Source of the DNA: Porphyromonas sp. oral taxon 275 | GTDB lineage: Bacteria > Bacteroidota > Bacteroidia > Bacteroidales > Porphyromonadaceae | Direction of reading: 5' to 3' | Assembly: GCF_018127745.1 (NCBI RefSeq) | Contig: NZ_CP072333.1 | Coordinates: 744,001 to 808,000, forward strand | DNA: 64,000 bases | Shown here: in pieces, positions 14,868 through 23,354 of the stretch | Layout: each line of letters begins with the position of its first letter | How positions within the stretch are numbered: the stretch's first letter is position 1 | Translations under genes and position numbers: made by a program | The notes under the pieces: model-generated | The model's database searches: none | What the model was told of the DNA's origin: nothing | What the model saw: only the letters and a program-made list of their open reading frames with translations

Positions 14868-17549
14868 TTAGTCCTTGGTGCAACCACCGCGCTCGCAGGC
14901 GGAGCTGGCCTGGGTCAGGCGCGTGAGCGTCTCCCTCAGCTGGCGTCCCAGGCCGATCGTATAGCCCTGCGAGACGAAGACCACGCGGTCGAAGGTGTCG
15001 GCCACGACGATGATGGGGTAGAGGCCTGCGCGTAGCTTGAAGCGCTCGGTCAGCTGCTTGGCCAGACCCTCCGTATCGAGGCCGAAGAAGGTCTGCTGCG
15101 GTAGACCTGCGCGGTCCTCGGGACGGTAGCCTGCCGCTGCGGTGCTGTCGGGGAATAGGAGGGCGATGGGACGGCCGAGCTGCTCCAGCGCGGGGGCCTC
15201 GCCGATGAGATCGCGGAGGGCGTGCTTGGTCGGCTCGCTGCCCGCATCCATGAGGCAGAGGACGTAGTAGCCGCGACCCGTGCTGCTCAGCAGGCTTCGC
15301 TCCTCACCCGCGGGGCTTAGCTTCTTATCCTCGCCAAGGCTGAGGGGACGGTAGCGGCTCTCGGAGCTGAAGTTGCCCAGCACAGCGATGGCGGTGCTGT
15401 CGCGGCGCATCACGAGGCTGTCGCTATGCTCCTGTCCTGCCTTGATGTCGAGGCTACGCAGCTGGGCCAGTACGCTGCCGTCCGCTAGGCGCGAGCCCGA
15501 GACGAGGAGGTACTGCCCCGCGTCGAGCTTGGTGCCGCGCTTGAAGGTAGGACGCCAGGCGCTGCCTTGCTCCAGTCCGTTGGCATCCTCGTCGTAGCTC
15601 AGTAGGTGCAGACGCCCCGAGCGGTCGAAGCGGCTCAAGGTGAAGTGGTAGTAGTACTTTGGGTTGTCTAGGATGCCGTTGTCCTGGTAGGCCAGGCGAA
15701 GTGTCCCCTGCGGGCTGACCGAGCTAGCTGCGGCAGCCTCCTCGAGGGCGAAGTCCTGCCACTGACCCTCGTGGTAGTACTGCGCCTTCCCCGTGACGGG
15801 CTCGAGGCGCGCCGCCCAGCCGCAGCTGCGCAGGAGCGAGAGGCAGAGCAGCGTCCGCGAATGGCTGTCAGCGCGGCGACTACGCCATACCTGCAGCGGC
15901 TCGGTGGGGTAGCCGAGCGGGTTGAAGTCCTTGTCCAGCGCGATCTCCTTGCGACACCAAGCGACGATCGCCTCGGGGCTGCGGTCGAACTGCTGCCTGA
16001 GCTCGCTCGGGAGCGCCTGCCGTAGCGCCGCCTTGTAGGGCGTCAGCGCCTCGTGAGCAAAGCGTGGGTTGTAGACATAGCGCATGCAGAGGGCGCTGTC
16101 AGCCGCGATGCTGGGCTGGGGCTGGCTATGCTGGAGGTGGTCACGCAGCACGGCTAAGGGCACGTCACGCAGGTCCTTGGCCGAGAGCACGTAGAGCAGG
16201 GCGCGGGCCTTAGCCTTGTCTGTTGACTCCTCGACGAACTGCCTCAGGACGCCCACATTGGCTCGGGCATCGAGGCCGAAGACCTGCTCGGCGCGTAGGC
16301 TGTCCAGGTAGCGGGTGCGTAGGCTGTCCTCCCAGGCGAAGCGCTGAGTATTGCGCTGGCGTGCCTCGGCGCTGACCTCGGGATAGCGTGCCGCCTCGCT
16401 CGGAGGCGTCAGCTTGAGGTCGAGCTGTAGCCGTTCGCCTGCCTGATGATCGAGCACGAGGCGCACGGCCTTATCCTGACCGAAGCGTATCTGCTTCAGC
16501 CCATAGACATAGCTCGAGCCCTTAGGCTGGCTGGCGTAGGCGATGAGGTCGCCCTGACCCGAGGTGAAGCGCGTGCGTCCCTGGGCGTCACAGCGCTGGC
16601 GCGCCACGGTGTAGAGCTCGCCGTAGTTGTACAGCTTGAACTCCACCTCGGCGTGCGGTACAGGTCGGCCCTTCGTATCCCGTACCTCCACGAGGCAGGT
16701 CGCCGCATGGGCGTAGCCCTCGATGACGTTGATCTCGGTGTAGGTCGGCGTGCGGCTGATGACGGGCTCGGGCCCATCGTAGTGCCCGAAGGCCTTGGTA
16801 TGGACGAGTATCGCGCGGGACACGGGGGCATTGAACCACGCTAGGTCCAGCACGGGCTCAGGCTCGCAAGCGCCGAGGAAGTGCCAGCGGCCATCGACCC
16901 AAGCCTCGACCCAAGCATGGTTGTCATCCGTATGCGCCCAGCGTGGCGTATAGACCTGGCGGGCAGGGATGCCTATGGTGCGCAGGGCGGCCACCAAGAG
17001 CGTCGATTCCTCTCCACAGCGTCCCGTCGCCGAGGCAAGGGTACAGAGCGGCGAGGAGGTGCGCGCGTCGCTGGGGTTGTAGGTCACGTGCTCGTGGCAC
17101 CAGTGGTTGACCTCAAGGATGGCCTCACGGAGGCTGAGCCTGCGCACACGATCTCGTAGCTCGGTGTAGCGAGCGGTGCGGAAGTCGTCGAGCGCCTCAT
17201 TATTGACGCGCAGGGGCAGGACGAAGTGCCGCCACTCGCGCTCGGGGATCGCCTTGCCCCAAGGCAGCTCCTGGCGTGCCCGCAAGGTCGTGCGGACGTT
17301 GGCCAGATAGTACTCCCCGCTGCGGTTCAGTAGGTCACTGGAGGGCATATAGGCGTAGAGGAACTCTAGGGCGGAGCGCTCAGCGGGCTGGAGTTGCTGC
17401 TGGAAGATATCGAAGAAGCCGCCTCGGGGGAAGCTGCGCTGCTTCAGGGCGAAGTCCTGCTGCAGCTGCGTCGTGCGCGCCTTCGGCGTCTGGGCACCTA
17501 GTGTGAGCGGCAGGCTGAGGAGCCCGAGGCTAAGGAGAAGAGCTTTCAT
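14868..17549 (-). CDS. Large secreted transglutaminase-fold protein
   Basis: 893 residues from the ATG at 17549 (MKALLLSLGLLSLPLTLGAQ), which gives a signal peptide; the longer frame to 17699 would overlap cutC and is rejected. A transglutaminase-like core lies at about 140-235: GRCGEESTLLVAALRTIGIPARQVY carries the catalytic C178 and DDNHAWVEAWVDGRWHFLG the H211; the third residue is less obvious (E229 region, CEPEP). A beta-sandwich-like segment follows (TCLVEVRDTKGRPVPHAEVEF, about 300-370), then a long region of unknown fold and a thioredoxin-like-looking end. Such proteins are common in Bacteroidales and probably act as peptidases or binding proteins in the periplasm. It is the last gene of the fucosidase-cutC run. 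Confidence 0.75.
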   Translation of the reverse strand: MKALLLSLGLLSLPLTLGAQTPKARTTQLQQDFALKQRSFPRGGFFDIFQQQLQPAERSALEFLYAYMPSSDLLNRSGEYYLANVRTTLRARQELPWGKAIPEREWRHFVLPLRVNNEALDDFRTARYTELRDRVRRLSLREAILEVNHWCHEHVTYNPSDARTSSPLCTLASATGRCGEESTLLVAALRTIGIPARQVYTPRWAHTDDNHAWVEAWVDGRWHFLGACEPEPVLDLAWFNAPVSRAILVHTKAFGHYDGPEPVISRTPTYTEINVIEGYAHAATCLVEVRDTKGRPVPHAEVEFKLYNYGELYTVARQRCDAQGRTRFTSGQGDLIAYASQPKGSSYVYGLKQIRFGQDKAVRLVLDHQAGERLQLDLKLTPPSEAARYPEVSAEARQRNTQRFAWEDSLRTRYLDSLRAEQVFGLDARANVGVLRQFVEESTDKAKARALLYVLSAKDLRDVPLAVLRDHLQHSQPQPSIAADSALCMRYVYNPRFAHEALTPYKAALRQALPSELRQQFDRSPEAIVAWCRKEIALDKDFNPLGYPTEPLQVWRSRRADSHSRTLLCLSLLRSCGWAARLEPVTGKAQYYHEGQWQDFALEEAAAASSVSPQGTLRLAYQDNGILDNPKYYYHFTLSRFDRSGRLHLLSYDEDANGLEQGSAWRPTFKRGTKLDAGQYLLVSGSRLADGSVLAQLRSLDIKAGQEHSDSLVMRRDSTAIAVLGNFSSESRYRPLSLGEDKKLSPAGEERSLLSSTGRGYYVLCLMDAGSEPTKHALRDLIGEAPALEQLGRPIALLFPDSTAAAGYRPEDRAGLPQQTFFGLDTEGLAKQLTERFKLRAGLYPIIVVADTFDRVVFVSQGYTIGLGRQLRETLTRLTQASSACERGGCTKD

Positions 17550-17571
17550 AGTGTAGGGATGAGGGATGATC

Positions 17572-18321
17572 TTAGGGAAGCTGCTCGAGTGCCAGGTGGG
17601 CAGCGCGTATCTTGCTCGGGTCGGTGAGGAGCTGGGCGTATTCGTCCACGCCGTTTCCACCACCCATGCTGACCCGAGGGTTGCGGTAGCGCATGGCACT
17701 GGCTACGGGGCTACGCGCAGAGAGGTGCAGCTCGTGGGCCCCTGTCTCTAGGGCTACCTGCTGGATGTTCTCGGGCGTGATGCCGCCGCCTGGCATGATG
17801 CGGATGCGCCCAGCGGAGCGCTCCACGAGCTGACGCAGCAGCGGCGCACCCTCGAGGGCTGTAGGGGCTGCCCCCGAGCTGAGGACCCGCTGACAGCCGA
17901 GGGCGATGATGTCCTCCAGCGCCTCGAGCGGGTCACGGCACATATCGATGGCGCGGTGGAAGGTTACGGGGCATCCCTCGGTAGCCGCGATGAGGCGCTC
18001 CATCAGCGGGCAGTCAATGTCCCCCTCGGGGGTCAAGGCCCCCAGGACGAAGCCGTCCACGCCGAGGGCTAGATACTGGCGGATGTCCTCCAGCATCAGC
18101 TCCTCTTCCAGTGGGCTGTAGAGGAAGTCGCCCGAGCGTGGGCGTACTAGCACGTGTAGCTTGATGTCGATGAGACGGCGTGCCAGCTTGACCTCGCCGT
18201 AGGAGGGGCTCAGGCCACCTTCGCTGAGGGCAGCGCAGAGCTCTACACGCTGAGCGCCGCCCTCCTGGGCGCGCAGGGCGCTGAGGGCGCTGCCCGCGCA
18301 GTTCTCGATCAAGTACTTCAT
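17572..18321 (-). CDS. cutC: CutC family protein
   Basis: 249 residues, a TIM-barrel protein. Family motifs are visible: IENCAGSALSA at the N-terminus, GGAQRVELCAALSEGGLSPSYG, LHVLVRPRSGDFLYS, VTFHRAIDM, RVLSSGAAPTALEG and RIRIMPGGGITPENI. CutC was first tied to copper tolerance in E. coli but its enzymatic role is unsettled. Its ATG overlaps the fucosidase stop by one base, so the two are translationally coupled. The coupling to a glycosidase hints at a role in sugar metabolism here; that is inference only. Confidence 0.93.
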   Translation of the reverse strand: MKYLIENCAGSALSALRAQEGGAQRVELCAALSEGGLSPSYGEVKLARRLIDIKLHVLVRPRSGDFLYSPLEEELMLEDIRQYLALGVDGFVLGALTPEGDIDCPLMERLIAATEGCPVTFHRAIDMCRDPLEALEDIIALGCQRVLSSGAAPTALEGAPLLRQLVERSAGRIRIMPGGGITPENIQQVALETGAHELHLSARSPVASAMRYRNPRVSMGGGNGVDEYAQLLTDPSKIRAAHLALEQLP

Positions 18322-19652
18322 CAGCGTAGCTCTACCTGGACGATGTAGTCGACGGCGTTGGCCGTGGAGGGTGCCTGGTCGAAGCTCAGGGTCAACCCGT
18401 CCCTGGACTGCTGGTAGCGTATGGGGCGCTGCGTGTCGTAGCTGAGGACGCGCTTGACGGGCGTGGTGAGGGGGAGCGAGAGCAGGCGGCTACTCCAGTC
18501 GAGGATGTGCAGGTAGAGGGTCTTGCCTCGCTGCGTCGTCACGCCCCACTCTTGCGGGGGGAGCAGCCCAGCGCGCACGCCTCGGACGGTCGCTCCGTAG
18601 CGCTGCATCCAGGCTCCGATCTTACTCAGGCGGTCGAGGGCAAGTGCAGGCAGGGCACCCGAGGGCTCGGGGCCGATGTTCAGCAGGAGGTTGGCGTCAC
18701 GGCCTGCAGTGGATACGAGCAGGCGGATGAGCGTCGTGTCGCTCTTGTAGTTCTGGTCGGCGATCTTGTAGCCCCACATCCCGTTCATCGTCTGGCAGGT
18801 CTCCAGGGGGAGCTTGCTGATGGCTTGGCCCGAGAGCCCTGCGGTATTGGCTCCAGGGACATCGCGCTCGAACATCTGGAAGTCCTCCCCTGCGTGCGGC
18901 GTGCCGTGGTGGTTGTTCCCGATGAGGCAGCTTGGCTTGAGCTGATGGATGAGACTGTATAGAGCGGGGAAGCCCCAATCGAAGCTGGGGTTCTGATCAT
19001 GGTCCCACTCGCCGTCCAGCCAGATCGCGTCGGCATCGTAGTCACGGACGAGCTCGGTGAGCTGTGCCTTCATGAAGGCATCGTAGCTCGACCACTGGCC
19101 GTGCTTGGTGCGTCCCGTACCTCGACCCGTGCGGCCGAGGGGGTAGTAGTCCTCACGGCTCCAATCGAGTAGGGAGTAGTAGATATGGAAGCCCAGTCCA
19201 TGGCGGCGGCAGGCATCGTGCAGCTCGCGTAGTACATCGCGGCGGAAGGGCGTGGCGCGTACCATATTATAGTCACTCTGCTTCGTGTCCCAGAGGGAGA
19301 AGCTGTCGTGATGACGTGAGGTGATGGTCAGGTAGCCTGCACCCGAGGCCTTGATCGCCTTTACCCAAGCATCGGCGTCGAAGCGGCTGGGGTAGAAGCC
19401 CGCTGCTGCCTTGGCATACTCGGCGTGATTGATATTCGCAACGGTCATGTACCACTCGCCCTGCGCAAAGGTGCTGTAGAGCCCCCAGTGGAGGAAGATG
19501 CCGAAGCCGTGGTCACGGAAGGCTTTGCGTGCCTCTAGATTACTTTGGCTGGGCTGGTAGTTGCTTTGGGCATGGCCGAGGAAAGAGACGCCGAGCGCTG
19601 CTGCCAGGAGTAGGCTGCGTGCCTTGCGGCCTCGAGGTGTAGACTTACTCAT
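18321..19652 (-). CDS. Secreted alpha-L-fucosidase (GH29)
   Basis: 443 residues with a signal peptide (about 1-29, RSLLLAAALGVSFLGHAQS). GH29 hallmarks: FGIFLHWGLYS with HWG at 55-57, the paired histidines H114-H115 in TSRHHDSF, and the nucleophile D213 in DAIWLDGEWD. It removes alpha-linked L-fucose from host or bacterial glycans; the short single-domain form suggests a periplasmic exo-enzyme. A C-terminal small beta domain follows the barrel. It heads a minus-strand run with cutC and the transglutaminase-like gene, with a TACCTTTG box upstream. No T9SS C-terminal domain was recognised. Confidence 0.92.
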   Translation of the reverse strand: MSKSTPRGRKARSLLLAAALGVSFLGHAQSNYQPSQSNLEARKAFRDHGFGIFLHWGLYSTFAQGEWYMTVANINHAEYAKAAAGFYPSRFDADAWVKAIKASGAGYLTITSRHHDSFSLWDTKQSDYNMVRATPFRRDVLRELHDACRRHGLGFHIYYSLLDWSREDYYPLGRTGRGTGRTKHGQWSSYDAFMKAQLTELVRDYDADAIWLDGEWDHDQNPSFDWGFPALYSLIHQLKPSCLIGNNHHGTPHAGEDFQMFERDVPGANTAGLSGQAISKLPLETCQTMNGMWGYKIADQNYKSDTTLIRLLVSTAGRDANLLLNIGPEPSGALPALALDRLSKIGAWMQRYGATVRGVRAGLLPPQEWGVTTQRGKTLYLHILDWSSRLLSLPLTTPVKRVLSYDTQRPIRYQQSRDGLTLSFDQAPSTANAVDYIVQVELR

Positions 19653-19678
19653 GATGTACTAAGATGTTTGATGGTATC

Positions 19679-19686
19679 CAAAGGTA
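19679..19686 (-). promoter_or_regulatory. -7 box for the fucosidase operon
   Basis: Minus-strand TACCTTTG about 27 bp upstream of the fucosidase ATG. Confidence 0.55.
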
Positions 19687-19836
19687 CTTAATCTTGGCGA
19701 GAGCTCGCCTAAGCTCCAGTACCGACGCGTCAGCAGACTAAGTGCCATATGCCTAGCTTGTCGCTGGGCGCTCACGTATGGTCGTATAGCGTGGCGCTCA
19801 CTTAATCCTCAGAGAGCAGTTGTCAGATGGAGCTAA

Positions 19837-20112
19837 GCCCCTATAGGGGCAATCCCTCTAGAGCCCAGGGTGCGTAGCCCTGTAAGGGCGACCAAACCCT
19901 GGGTAGCCTTCATCAATAAGGATAGAGCCCTACAGGGGCGACCCACAAAGTGGTCGTAGCGTTGTAGCTGTACGGCTCTGATCTCGCTTTGCTCCGTTTG
20001 GATGGTCGCCCCTGTAGGGCTCTCCATGTATGGGGCTCTTTCTCCCAGGGTTCCGTCAGGCTTACAGCCTTCCCTCACCCTGGGCTTTGGACGGGTCGCC
20101 CCGCAGGGGCTT
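19837..20112. repeat. Cluster of REP-like inverted repeats
   Basis: The region contains the 14-bp palindrome GCCCCTATAGGGGC (19837-19850), AGCCCTGTAAGGGCGACC near 19876, AGCCCTACAGGGGCGACC near 19926, its reverse complement near 20004, and a GGGTCGCCCC version near 20094. Two cassettes are bounded by CCCAGGGT/ACCCTGGG (19864-19903 and 20044-20084). The look is that of Bacteroidota REP-type elements; no RAYT transposase is nearby. It lies between the fucosidase promoter and rho. Confidence 0.75.
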
Positions 20113-20177
20113 GCGCAGCCGCTGGTAGCCTATGGGCATGCGGGACTACAGCCAGCTGAGTTCCTTGTCCGAGCGCT

Positions 20178-20261
20178 CTGGGGGATAGCCCTCATAGAGC
20201 TGACTGATACCCCTTAGCCTCCTGACTGGCGGCACTTAGCCTCCTGACTGATATCCCTCAG
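20178..20261. repeat. 84-bp four-unit palindromic element (copy B)
   Basis: Units start at 20178, 20200, 20222 and 20244, with spacers agag, cctc, cctc. Unit 4 is the exact CTGACTGATATCCCTCAG; units 1-3 have cores GATAGC, GATACC and GGCGGC. The element is flanked by GAGCGCT on the left and AGCGCTC on the right. A CTGA in phase at 20156 may be the relic of another unit. Confidence 0.9.
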
Positions 20262-20367
20262 AAGAGCGCTCCCTTATCCCCCGCATTGCTTAGCCTCCGA
20301 GCGGGGAAGACGCTCGGGGGGACTTAGCCTCCGTAGCACGAGGGCATGGAGGAGGCGGAGCAAAAGA

Positions 20368-20408
20368 AAGCAGGGCGGTATACGCTCGCTGCGTATACCG
20401 CCCTGCTT
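20368..20408 (-). terminator. Intrinsic terminator after rho
   Basis: Perfect 18-bp stem (20368-20385 with 20391-20408), 5-nt loop, and a T-rich tail in the minus direction, 26 bp after the rho stop. One of the strongest hairpins in the window. Confidence 0.88.
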
Positions 20409-20433
20409 GGTAGGGGGAAGAGGCTTCGGAGGC

Positions 20434-22332
20434 CTAGCTATTGGCTTCGGCGAAGAACTCCTCGTTGTTCTTGGTGCGGAGCATGAGCCCCTTGACACGC
20501 TCGAGGGCCTCGATGGGGTTCATCTCGGAGAGTACCTTGCGCACGCCCCACATGAGGGTGCCGGTCTTGTCGCCCAGCAGGAGGTCGTCGCGGCGCGTGC
20601 TGCTGGCCACCAGGTCGATGGCGGGGAAGATACGCTTGTTCGCCAGGCGACGGTCGAGCTGCAGCTCCATGTTACCCGTCCCCTTGAACTCCTCGAAGAT
20701 GACGTCATCCATCTTGGAGCCCGTCTCCTGCAGCGCTGTGGCGAGGATGGTGAGGCTACCGCCACCGCGGATGTTGCGCGCAGCACCGAAGAAGCGCTTA
20801 GGCTTCTGCAGCGCATTGGCATCGACCCCACCGGAGAGTACCTTACCCGAGGCAGGCTGTACCGTATTGTAGGCACGTGCCAGGCGGGTGATGGAGTCAA
20901 GGAGGATGACGACATCCTGACCACTCTCGACCATGCGCTTAGCCTTGTTGAGGACGATCTCGGCGATCTTGACGTGGCGCTCGGCAGGCTCGTCGAAGGT
21001 CGAGGCTATGACCTCAGCATTGACGCTCGTGGCCATATCGGTGACCTCCTCGGGACGCTCGTCGATGAGCAGGATGATCATGTAGACCTCGGGGTGATTG
21101 GCAGCGATGGCGTTGGCGATATTCTTCAGCAGCATCGTCTTACCCGTCTTGGGCTGCGCTACGATGAGGCCGCGCTGTCCCTTACCGATGGGGGCGAAGA
21201 GGTCGACGATACGCATAGCCGTCTTGTCCTGGACTGCGGGGCTATTGCCTGCGGCGAGGTTGAACTTCTCCTCGGGGAAGATCGGTGTCAGGTGGTCGAA
21301 GGGTACGCGGTCGCGCATCTCGGCGGGCGTACGGCCGTTGACACGGGTGATCTTGTCGAAGGGGAAGTACTTGTCCCCCTCCTGAGGAGGACGGATGAAG
21401 CCTTCGACGAGGTCACCAGGACGGAGGCTCCACTGCTTGACCTGGGCGGCCGAGAGGTATATATCGTCGGGTGAGGGCAGGTAGTTGTAGTCTGCCGAGC
21501 GTAGGAAGCCGTAGCCGTCGGGGAGAATCTCGAGGACGCCGCTGCACTCGAGGATACCCTCGAAGTTGAACTCGGGCTGCTGCACGGGCTGCGTGCGAGG
21601 CGCATTAGAGCGCTGTGCAGGGCCTGCGTTGTTGCTTGCCTTGGGCTCGGGACGCTGGGGCTTGGCGGGGGTGTTGAAGGCTGGGAGCACCTGGTCGAGT
21701 ACGGACTTGCTGTCCTTGTGGCGGAAGACCATCTGCGCGGGGCTAGGGCTGGCCGCTGCCTCGGTCTCGCTCGTGCTGGGCTCCTTAGGGCTCTCTGTCT
21801 GCTCGCTGGGCTCAGCGCTCGCGGCTACCGCACGCTGGCTGCGCTGGCCGCGGCTTCGGCTCTGGCTAGACTTAGGGGCTGGCTGCGCGCTGCTGGCTCC
21901 CTCGGGCTGAGGGGCTGCGACGCTCTCGGGAGTAGCTTCCTCCTCGGAGGCCTTAGCTACGGCCTCAAGGGCCTGGTTGCGCTCCTGCTCGGCACGGGCG
22001 GCGAGCTCAGCCTTGGTGGGGCGTCCGCGCTTGCGCTGCTTGGGTGCGCTCTCTTCTTCGGGGGATTGAGCTTCAACAGTAGGGGCTACGGCTGTGCTCT
22101 CGGCTTGTTCTTTGGGCATTGGATTCTTAGATTTGGTTCGGCTCTTGGGGCGCTCGGAGCTGCGCTTGACCGTCTGGGTCTCCGCGATGGAGGTAGCCTG
22201 CTGGTCGAGGATGCCGTAGATGAGCGCTTGCTTATCGGCGTAGTCCCCGAGCTTCATGCTCAGCTCTTCGGCGATGCTATTGAGCTCCTCTTGGCTTTTG
22301 GCCAGTAGCTCAGTGATGTTGTATCGTTGCAT
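20434..22332 (-). CDS. rho: Transcription termination factor Rho with a large N-terminal insert
   Basis: 632 residues against about 420 in E. coli. Residues 1-48 form the Rho N-terminal helical domain ([20 protein letters not shown]). Residues about 50-255 are a low-complexity Ala/Ser/Glu/Pro/Lys-rich insert containing an AT-hook-like [10 protein letters not shown] at 101-110. The cold-shock-like RNA-binding domain follows ([30 protein letters not shown], about 265-294), then the ATPase core with Walker A QPKTGKTM near 393-400 and [13 protein letters not shown]. Rho is a hexameric RNA helicase that ends transcription. Inserts at this place are known in Bacteroidota and Actinobacteria. A strong hairpin follows the gene. 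Confidence 0.97.
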   Translation of the reverse strand: MQRYNITELLAKSQEELNSIAEELSMKLGDYADKQALIYGILDQQATSIAETQTVKRSSERPKSRTKSKNPMPKEQAESTAVAPTVEAQSPEEESAPKQRKRGRPTKAELAARAEQERNQALEAVAKASEEEATPESVAAPQPEGASSAQPAPKSSQSRSRGQRSQRAVAASAEPSEQTESPKEPSTSETEAAASPSPAQMVFRHKDSKSVLDQVLPAFNTPAKPQRPEPKASNNAGPAQRSNAPRTQPVQQPEFNFEGILECSGVLEILPDGYGFLRSADYNYLPSPDDIYLSAAQVKQWSLRPGDLVEGFIRPPQEGDKYFPFDKITRVNGRTPAEMRDRVPFDHLTPIFPEEKFNLAAGNSPAVQDKTAMRIVDLFAPIGKGQRGLIVAQPKTGKTMLLKNIANAIAANHPEVYMIILLIDERPEEVTDMATSVNAEVIASTFDEPAERHVKIAEIVLNKAKRMVESGQDVVILLDSITRLARAYNTVQPASGKVLSGGVDANALQKPKRFFGAARNIRGGGSLTILATALQETGSKMDDVIFEEFKGTGNMELQLDRRLANKRIFPAIDLVASSTRRDDLLLGDKTGTLMWGVRKVLSEMNPIEALERVKGLMLRTKNNEEFFAEANS

Positions 22333-22517
22333 ATGTGTGAATATAACGTCGGTGCTTGGTGACGAGACTGACGCTAGAGGGACAAGCCGCCTGTCAGATA
22401 GGCGCTGCCACGGGCTCTAGGATCCCTAGCCCAAGGCCTCCCATAGCTCTCTGGAGACGATAGTTGAGGATGTATAAGCGGGAGGGGAAAGGGGGGGAGG
22501 GATGCGTATCCGTCGAG

Positions 22518-22591
22518 TGATTGGGCTGGGATTCGAACCCAGGACCGATAGCTTAGAAGGCTATTGCTCTATCCAGCTGAGCTACCCAACC
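22518..22591 (-). tRNA. tRNA-Arg (anticodon TCT)
   Basis: Minus-strand cloverleaf of 74 nt. The acceptor stem is GGTTGGG paired with CCCAATC, the D arm is AGCTCAGCTGGATAGAGC, the anticodon stem ATAGC/GCTAT encloses CTTCTAA, giving anticodon TCT, and the T arm contains GGTTCGAATCC. CCA is not encoded. Confidence 0.95.
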
Positions 22592-22677
22592 ATCATATCT
22601 CTCACTGCGCTGTATAGTAGAACTGAGGACACAAGGAGAGGTGGGGACGGGAGGAGCGGTGCCTCCCAATTGCACGG

Positions 22678-22685
22678 CAAAGGTA
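22678..22685 (-). promoter_or_regulatory. -7 box for tRNA-Arg
   Basis: Minus-strand TACCTTTG about 87 bp upstream of the tRNA-Arg 5' end, in a region with no other gene. Confidence 0.45.
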
Positions 22686-22806
22686 TCAATAATTGAGGAC
22701 TTTGGCAAATGCTCGCCCAGGAGCGGGCCTGAGGACTAGCTGAGGCAAAGAGCCCCGAGTGCCACAGGGCGCTCGGGGCTCATCCTTAATCAGGCTCGTG
22801 CTGCTG

Positions 22807-22890
22807 TACCCAGAGCCGGGCTCGAACCGGCACAGCCTAATTGGCTAAGGGAGTTTAAGTCCCTCGTGTCTACCATTTCACCATCTGGGC
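22807..22890 (-). tRNA. tRNA-Leu (anticodon TAA)
   Basis: Minus-strand class II tRNA of 84 nt with a long variable arm. Acceptor GCCCAGA pairs with TCTGGGT; the anticodon stem AGGGA/TCCCT encloses CTTAAAC, giving anticodon TAA; the T arm reads CCGGTTCGAGCCCGG. CCA is not encoded. Confidence 0.95.
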
Positions 22891-22900
22891 ATCGCTGGCG

Positions 22901-22931
22901 CAAAGGTAGCCCAATTCTGCCGTATACACAA
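22901..22931 (-). promoter_or_regulatory. Promoter of tRNA-Leu
   Basis: Minus strand: TTG at 22931-22929, a 20-nt gap, then TACCTTTG at 22908-22901, ten bases before the tRNA. A good Bacteroidota promoter. Confidence 0.65.
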
Positions 22932-23051
22932 TAGCGGGAGCGAGGGAGGCTTGGCGTGAGGGCTAAGACTTCCTTTGACTTCCACCCCTCCTCGGTAGTC
23001 AAGCTCAGGGCAGCTAGGCCTCGGCAGATCGTGCCTATAGAGGGAGGGCTC

Positions 23052-23135
23052 GTGAGGGATATCGGTCAGCGTGCTGAGGAACGTCAGTCAGCCTCGTGAG
23101 GGATACCAGTCAGCCAGCTGAGGGGTATCAGTCCT
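23052..23135. repeat. 84-bp four-unit palindromic element (copy C)
   Basis: Units start at 23052, 23074, 23096 and 23118 with spacers cgtg, cctc and ccag. Unit 1 is GTGAGGGATATCGGTCAG; inner cores are AACGTC and GATACC; unit 4 has GGTATC. The ten bases before it (GGGAGGGCTC, 23042-23051) are the same as before copy G. It lies about 120 bp upstream of the tRNA-Leu promoter. The rest of the gap up to cydB shows nothing else. Confidence 0.9.
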
Positions 23136-23279
23136 GGAGCTTAGACTAAGCAGGGGCTTCGCTTCGCCTTTCTACGTATTGCGGTGAGGAGGGCTTTGTG
23201 CTGGGCAATAGACAGCACTGGGAACGTACGCGGAGGCGTGGGGAAAAACTGTGCTGATTGGGGGGGCGCCTTAAATGCG

Positions 23280-23323
23280 GGAGCGGCTGCAAGGATCTAG
23301 CATCTAGATCTTGCAGCCGCTCC
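23280..23323 (-). terminator. Hairpin after cydB
   Basis: Long inverted repeat of about 19-20 bp with a one-base bulge and a 3-4-nt loop, 32 bp after the cydB stop on the minus strand. Confidence 0.75.
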
Positions 23324-23354
23324 GCTTATAGAGGGCTAGGGCTGAGGTAGCCGA

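Noticed and set aside
17550..17699. Upstream extension of the transglutaminase-like gene to 17699
   Set aside because: It would overlap cutC and place 50 unrelated residues before a clean signal peptide at MKALLLSLGL.
18321..19652. Type IX secretion C-terminal domain on the fucosidase, sulfatase or transglutaminase-like protein
   Set aside because: I looked at their C-termini and saw no typical CTD pattern (glycine-rich strand followed by KxxKxx end), so these are treated as ordinary periplasmic or exported proteins.
20407..21474. 355-codon open frame antisense to rho
   Set aside because: Same kind of shadow; rho is unmistakable on the minus strand and the frame crosses its terminator.
22790..23002. 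70-codon minus-strand frame near the tRNA-Leu gene
   Set aside because: It reads through the tRNA-Leu gene and its promoter, so it is not coding.
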